Origin: Bacteroidota bacterium
GTDB taxonomy: Bacteria > Bacteroidota > Bacteroidia > Cytophagales > Spirosomataceae
Direction: 5' to 3'
Length of the DNA: 64,000 nucleotides
Assembly (NCBI GenBank): GCA_020161355.1
Contig: JAIUOF010000014.1
Span: 19,746 to 83,745, forward strand
Shown in pieces: positions 60,190 to 64,000 of this stretch. Both the position numbers and the translations under genes were made by a program. Within the stretch, counting starts at the first letter, position 1. Each line of letters starts with the position of its first letter. The notes beneath the pieces were generated by a model that did no database searches, was not told the DNA's origin, and worked only from the letters and a program-made list of their open reading frames with translations.

Positions 60190-61248
60190 ATGAAAAGAAT
60201 CTTTAAGGTAATATTACTTTCGTGTATAACCCTGGTTGCATTTGGGCAAGACCCCCAGTTCACCCAATTTTATGCTGCTCCTTTGTACCATAATCCTGCT
60301 TTTACAGGCTCAGGGTATGCACCAAGATTGATATTTAATTACCGAAATCAATGGCCGTCACTTGGAGCCAACTTTGTTACTACGGTAGTTTCGGTAGATC
60401 ATTTTTTTGATAAAGCCAATTCGGGCGTCGGTATTATGATGGTTGACGACGCACAGGGACCTCGTATCTCCAATCGTGAACTTGGTCTTCTTTATTCTTA
60501 TCAAATGTCACTGGGAGGTAAAAGTTCCTTAAGAATGGGCCTTCAGGGTAGTTATTCTAAGCGTGGTTTCGACCCTTCCGGTTTAATTTTCGGAGATCAG
60601 CTAAGTAACTCGGGTGTCTCAGGAACTTCGCAAGACCCCATTTTGGGAGAATTGTTAAATTACGTTGATTTTCTCGATGTAGGTACGGGTTTTTTATTTT
60701 ACAACCCAAAACTATTTCTTGGAGTTTCTGCATATCACCTTACTGAGCCTGCCAATTCTTTTGCAGATAAAAGTAGTTCAGATCCCACTTCGGGATGTCA
60801 AAATGGAGATTGTTTACCCAGAAAAATCATGGTTAATGGAGGATTTAATATAAACCTTAATCATTTGGTTTCAGCTTCAAGTAATGCAGATCGTGAATTT
60901 ACGTTAACTCCCACTTTTTTATATAAGAAGCAAGCTCAGTTTTCTCAGCTTGATCTTTCATTATATGCTACTTATACACCGCTTACTTTGGGAATGTCCT
61001 ATCGTGGAATTCCCATGAAAAAAGTTTTTAATTCGTTTCCAAACCAAGATGCCCTTACAGCTTTGGTGGGCTTCAGAATGGATAATTTCTCTATTGGCTA
61101 CAGTTATGATCTTACAATTTCCGGTTTAGGTGCTGGTTCAGGGGGTTCTCATGAAATATCCTTTTCTTATCAGCTTGATAAATTTGAAAATGAACGAACG
61201 CCATATATCAAACAACGGAAAAAAGAATTGGCTTGCCCAAAATTTTAA
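60190..61248 (+). CDS. PorP/SprF-family type IX secretion-associated membrane protein
   Basis: 352 residues; signal peptide ending VAFGQ, then DPQFTQFYAAPLYHNPAFTGSG, the family opening. The remainder is an outer-membrane barrel with Gly/aromatic strands (SVDHFFDKANSGVGIMMVDDAQGP, LLYSYQMSLGGKSSLRMGLQGSYSKRGFD). Such proteins anchor type IX-secreted cargo with CHU_C domains at the outer surface. The cargo candidate is the divergent 870-residue protein. The gene ends with a strong terminator. Confidence 0.92.
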   Translation: MKRIFKVILLSCITLVAFGQDPQFTQFYAAPLYHNPAFTGSGYAPRLIFNYRNQWPSLGANFVTTVVSVDHFFDKANSGVGIMMVDDAQGPRISNRELGLLYSYQMSLGGKSSLRMGLQGSYSKRGFDPSGLIFGDQLSNSGVSGTSQDPILGELLNYVDFLDVGTGFLFYNPKLFLGVSAYHLTEPANSFADKSSSDPTSGCQNGDCLPRKIMVNGGFNINLNHLVSASSNADREFTLTPTFLYKKQAQFSQLDLSLYATYTPLTLGMSYRGIPMKKVFNSFPNQDALTALVGFRMDNFSIGYSYDLTISGLGAGSGGSHEISFSYQLDKFENERTPYIKQRKKELACPKF

Positions 61249-61270
61249 CTTTTGTGACATAAATACCATT

Positions 61271-61311
61271 AAAGCCTCCCAAAATGAAATATTTTTGTGA
61301 GGCTTTTTGTT
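61271..61311 (+). terminator. Rho-independent terminator after the PorP/SprF-like gene
   Basis: Bases AAAGCCTCCCAAAA (61271-61284) pair with TTTTGTGAGGCTTT (61293-61306), 14 pairs with one mismatch, followed by TTGTT. Confidence 0.8.
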
Positions 61312-61363
61312 AACATAATTATTCTGTTTTGCGTATTAGTTTAAAATACATTTAAAAATCAAA

Positions 61364-63349
61364 ATGAAATTTCTTAAAATCCTGATTTTTCTAATAACTG
61401 TGCTTCCTGTTTTTGGACAAATCGAAAAGCCAACCACCTGGTCCATTGAATCTTCTCCCAAAAATCCTAATGTTGGAGACATAGTGGAAGTGAAGTTAAA
61501 AGCAAATATTCAAAAAGACTGGAAATTGTATTCTTCCAAAATGAGTCCTGAAATTGGCCCTCTCATTACTGTCATCACTTTTAAAAAATCACCTGATTTC
61601 AAATTGGTGGGGGGTATTACCGAAAATCCTTCGCCTGCAAAGGTTTATGAGGAAATCTGGGAATCTGATGTTCTTATTCATAAAAAGTCTGCGACTTTTA
61701 TTCAGAAAATAAAAATTCTTAATGCAAAAACCTCGGTAAACGCCCACATCGAATTCCAGTCTTGTACCGATGTTGATGGTAGATGTGTAAATGGTAAAGA
61801 GGACCTGGAAATTAAAATAAAAGCATTACCCGGGGAAAAAGTAACACAAAAAGATAGTCTGGAAAGCAGTGCAGTTCCCGTTGACACCCCCTCAGAGTCA
61901 GGCTCAGCTACACCAAAGGTTAAAGCATCAGGGGCTGTTGATTCAGCTTCCAATATACCTCCAACTGGTTCCGAACCAGAAAGTAGCCTCTGGAAATTCC
62001 TTTTGATTGCTTTTGGAGCTGGGTTTGCAAGTATTTTTATGCCGTGTATTTACCCAATTATGCCCATGACTGTCAGCTTTTTTACCAAACAAAAAGATGG
62101 CAAGTCCAAAGCTATATTTTATGGCATTTCGATAATGCTTATTTTTGCTGTTATGGGTCTTATTACTATGTTACTTGGGGCACCATTTCTTAACTTTCTG
62201 AGTACTCATTGGTTGCCAAATCTTATTTTCTTTGTGGTATTTATTTTATTTGGAGTATCGCTTTTGGGAGCTTTCGAAATCGTTCTTCCTCATGAAACCG
62301 TTAATAAAATCGACCGCTTAGGTGACAAAGGAGGCCTGATTGGTATTTTCTTCATGGCCCTTACCCTTGTTGTCGTATCTTTTAGTTGTACAGTGCCATT
62401 TGTGGGTACTTTGCTTATTGCAGCAGCTCAGGGTGAAGTCATGCGTCCTGTTTATGGCATGCTTGCTTTCGGACTTCCATTTGCCCTGGTATTCTCCGGG
62501 CTTGCTATGTTTCCACAGTATCTTAAGAAAATGCCTAAAAGCGGAGGTTGGCTCAATGAGCTCAAAGCAGTATTTGGATTTCTGGAGTTTGCACTGGCTC
62601 TTAAATTCCTGAGCAATATTGACCTGGCCTACAATTGGCATATTATTCATCGAAATATCTTTCTTGTGATTTGGATCGTTATTGCCGTAATAATCGGAAT
62701 CTACATTTTAGGTTACATGCGTATGCCCAAAGATGATAAAATCGAAAAGCTTACCCTTTCAAGAATTGTTTTTGCCACTATTTTCTTATCATTAGCCATA
62801 TACATGACTCCCGGGGTTGCCAACAGGCCGTTGAGTCTCCTTTCCGGAATCCTTCCTCCGATGCCGGTGGCAGAGCATTCTGAGAGTAATCTGGACCCCA
62901 AACTACGTAAACTACCCCACAATCTTGTCGGTTTCAAAGACTTTGACGATGCCCTTCCACATGCCCAATCAGTAAACAAGCCCATTTTGATTGATTTTAC
63001 AGGGCATGCTTGTGCCAACTGTCGCAAAATGGAAGAAAATGTTTGGTCTGATCCTGCAGTAAGTAGCCGGCTTCGGGACGACTTCGTCATAGCTTCCTTG
63101 TATGTTGATGATAAAGAGGAGCTTCCTAAAGAAAAACAATATATTTCCAAATACGATAACAAATTAAAAGTTACAATTGGTGACAAAAACATAGATCTCG
63201 AAATTGGAAAATACAATAATAATGCTCAGCCATTTTATATCATTGTTGATACTCATGGCGAAATGCTCATCAAACCTCAGGGCTATTGTTCAGTGGATCA
63301 GTTTATCGAGTTTCTCGACAAAGGGAAAGCCTCCTTTCAGTCAATATAA
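61364..63349 (+). CDS. Thiol:disulfide interchange protein DsbD
   Basis: 661 residues in three parts: signal peptide (1-18, ending VFGQ) and DsbC/D N-terminal-like domain (~20-150), eight membrane helices (~205-500) with the two redox cysteines in MPCIYPIMP (~227) and SFSCTVPFVG (~342), and a C-terminal thioredoxin domain with ACANC at Cys550 and Cys553. It carries electrons from cytoplasmic thioredoxin to periplasmic proteins and to cytochrome c maturation. A serine/proline-rich linker joins the first two parts. The gene is the last in the window. Confidence 0.94.
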   Translation: MKFLKILIFLITVLPVFGQIEKPTTWSIESSPKNPNVGDIVEVKLKANIQKDWKLYSSKMSPEIGPLITVITFKKSPDFKLVGGITENPSPAKVYEEIWESDVLIHKKSATFIQKIKILNAKTSVNAHIEFQSCTDVDGRCVNGKEDLEIKIKALPGEKVTQKDSLESSAVPVDTPSESGSATPKVKASGAVDSASNIPPTGSEPESSLWKFLLIAFGAGFASIFMPCIYPIMPMTVSFFTKQKDGKSKAIFYGISIMLIFAVMGLITMLLGAPFLNFLSTHWLPNLIFFVVFILFGVSLLGAFEIVLPHETVNKIDRLGDKGGLIGIFFMALTLVVVSFSCTVPFVGTLLIAAAQGEVMRPVYGMLAFGLPFALVFSGLAMFPQYLKKMPKSGGWLNELKAVFGFLEFALALKFLSNIDLAYNWHIIHRNIFLVIWIVIAVIIGIYILGYMRMPKDDKIEKLTLSRIVFATIFLSLAIYMTPGVANRPLSLLSGILPPMPVAEHSESNLDPKLRKLPHNLVGFKDFDDALPHAQSVNKPILIDFTGHACANCRKMEENVWSDPAVSSRLRDDFVIASLYVDDKEELPKEKQYISKYDNKLKVTIGDKNIDLEIGKYNNNAQPFYIIVDTHGEMLIKPQGYCSVDQFIEFLDKGKASFQSI

Positions 63350-63377
63350 CATATAGGATATTTTTTCAATGGCGAGC

Positions 63378-63495
63378 CACCTTGCCACCCACGCTAAGGT
63401 GTGGGTGATAAGGTGTCGGGCTATCCGTTACAAGTCCGTCCACGCACATTCCGTCCGCACTTCGGGCTTTCCACTGCTATCCCTCTCGCAGGGAT
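63378..63495. repeat. GC-rich element with two stable hairpins
   Basis: A GC-rich block within AT-rich DNA. Bases 63378-63415 form a nested hairpin: CACCTT pairs with AAGGTG and CACCCAC with GTGGGTG. Bases 63479-63495 (ATCCCT-CTCGC-AGGGAT) form a second hairpin. Between them lies CGGGCTTTCCACTGCTATC, whose theme resembles the element in the hut operon. No gene. Possibly a dispersed intergenic repeat; also a possible terminator for dsbD, though no T tract follows. Confidence 0.5.
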
Positions 63496-63570
63496 GAAGT
63501 TTAAGTAAAAGTATAAAGTTTAAGTTTTAAGAGAAACAGCATTATTATCCGCCACCTCCGAAGATCAATT

Positions 63571-63733
63571 CATTGCGACGGGCTTCCTTCCATTGAATAA
63601 GGATGAGTCCTACTTTCCTGCGATTGGGCTTCAGCCCAACCTTGAGGGTCAAGTCAAAGAAAAATCCATTGCGACGGGCTTCAGCCCGTTGAAGAGGGAG
63701 GATGCATATTGTCTTAGAGTGGGCTTTAGCCCA
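63571..63733. repeat. Cluster of GGGCTTCAGCCC palindromes
   Basis: Four related words in about 160 bases: a half copy CATTGCGACGGGCTTC at 63571-63586, TTGGGCTTCAGCCCAA at 63624-63639, ACGGGCTTCAGCCCGT at 63674-63689 (again preceded by CATTGCG) and TGGGCTTTAGCCCA at 63720-63733. Each can fold into a hairpin. The open frame across 63593-63811 is a by-product of these repeats, not a gene. Confidence 0.75.
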
Positions 63734-63912
63734 AAACAATGGAGTGAAGAAAAAGTTTACAAGCTGAAAAAATTAATAAAGAATAGAAGGAGGGCAGATT
63801 TTGTATATTAATAAATCAAGAAAGAGTATAACAAAAGTGGAGGGTATAAACAATAAGTAATTGGTTATCAGGTAAGGGAAGGATTAGGCAAAAAAATAAA
63901 TTAAAAATAAAT

Positions 63913-63944
63913 TTGGAAAAGGGGAATGGGTGGTATTAACTTTG
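63913..63944 (+). promoter_or_regulatory. Strong rRNA-type promoter reading out of the window
   Basis: TTG (63913-63915) followed by 21 bases and TAACTTTG (63937-63944), then CAGTCCC, the sequence around the start site of ribosomal RNA operons in Cytophagales as I remember them. The leader AAAACGGGGGAGGCGGAAGAGG runs to the window edge. An rRNA or another heavily transcribed operon is expected immediately downstream. Confidence 0.65.
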
Positions 63945-64000
63945 CAGTCCCAAAACGGGGGAGGCGGAAGAGGAAAGCGGAATAGAGGTAAAAAAAATAA

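Noticed and set aside
63593..63811. Open frame of 72 codons over the palindrome cluster
   Set aside because: It runs through GGGCTTCAGCCC repeats, its product repeats GFSP-like words created by the palindromes, and no start signal is present.
1..64000. CRISPR array, prophage, integrase or IS transposase
   Set aside because: No evenly spaced repeats with unique spacers and no phage or transposase domains were seen.

Overview
The window reads as chromosomal DNA of a Bacteroidota bacterium, most likely a member of the Cytophagales. Evidence: AT-rich DNA, promoters of the TTG / TAnnTTTG type, two large proteins with a type IX secretion (T9SS type B, CHU_C) sorting domain beside a PorP/SprF-like gene, a GT3-type glycogen synthase, a four-helix-bundle S23-like gene, a DUF6934 gene and many secreted proteins with a signal peptide ending in Q. 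No phage, IS transposase, CRISPR array or plasmid function is visible. Species assignment is inference.

Layout. 1-4870 (+): end of a GH92 alpha-mannosidase, then a cysteine hydrolase, an Ada-like AraC-MGMT fusion, a flavin reductase-like protein, a VOC protein and a secreted DUF4038/GH140-like hydrolase. 5060-11261 (-): tRNA-Asn with its terminator, then a full histidine-utilisation operon marR-hutH-hutU-hutI-hutG that converts histidine to glutamate and formamide. A perfect 13-bp palindrome overlaps a -7 box in front of marR, and a GC-rich repeat-like element sits between hutU and hutI. 11471-21183: membrane proteins, a GDPD/AIM6-like protein, leucyl aminopeptidase, a membrane-anchored KAP P-loop NTPase (candidate defence gene), pckA and a quinone-reductase-like MDR protein. 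21260-24894: LolA-like secreted protein, FAS1 protein, ECF sigma and RskA-like anti-sigma, and a beta-barrel protein. 24891-28585: purU, a four-helix-bundle gene bracketed by inverted 21-bp repeats, der and a DMT transporter.

28667-32567 (-): a four-gene set, DUF6934 protein, an overlapping 50-codon gene, and two uncharacterised secreted or lipid-anchored proteins. 32765-41030: MsbA-like ABC exporter, DUF423 protein, the overlapping yggS-pepT-MazG-like cluster, a collagen-repeat lipoprotein, a TPR protein and dihydroorotase. 41167-49832: ispH, a Wzi-like outer membrane protein, a second ECF sigma with a small partner, a porin-like protein, a serine hydrolase and rimO. 49899-61248: two T9SS cargo proteins, a COX III-like protein, recO, plsY, glycogen synthase, ruvB and PorP/SprF divergent from the larger cargo gene. 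61364-63349: DsbD. The last 650 bases hold no gene: GC-rich hairpins, a cluster of GGGCTTCAGCCC palindromes and, at the very end, a strong rRNA-type promoter that points out of the window.

Most of the window is ordinary core chromosome. The least explained parts are the KAP NTPase, the DUF6934/50-codon pair, the repeat-flanked four-helix gene, the paired secreted proteins and the several families of intergenic palindromes.
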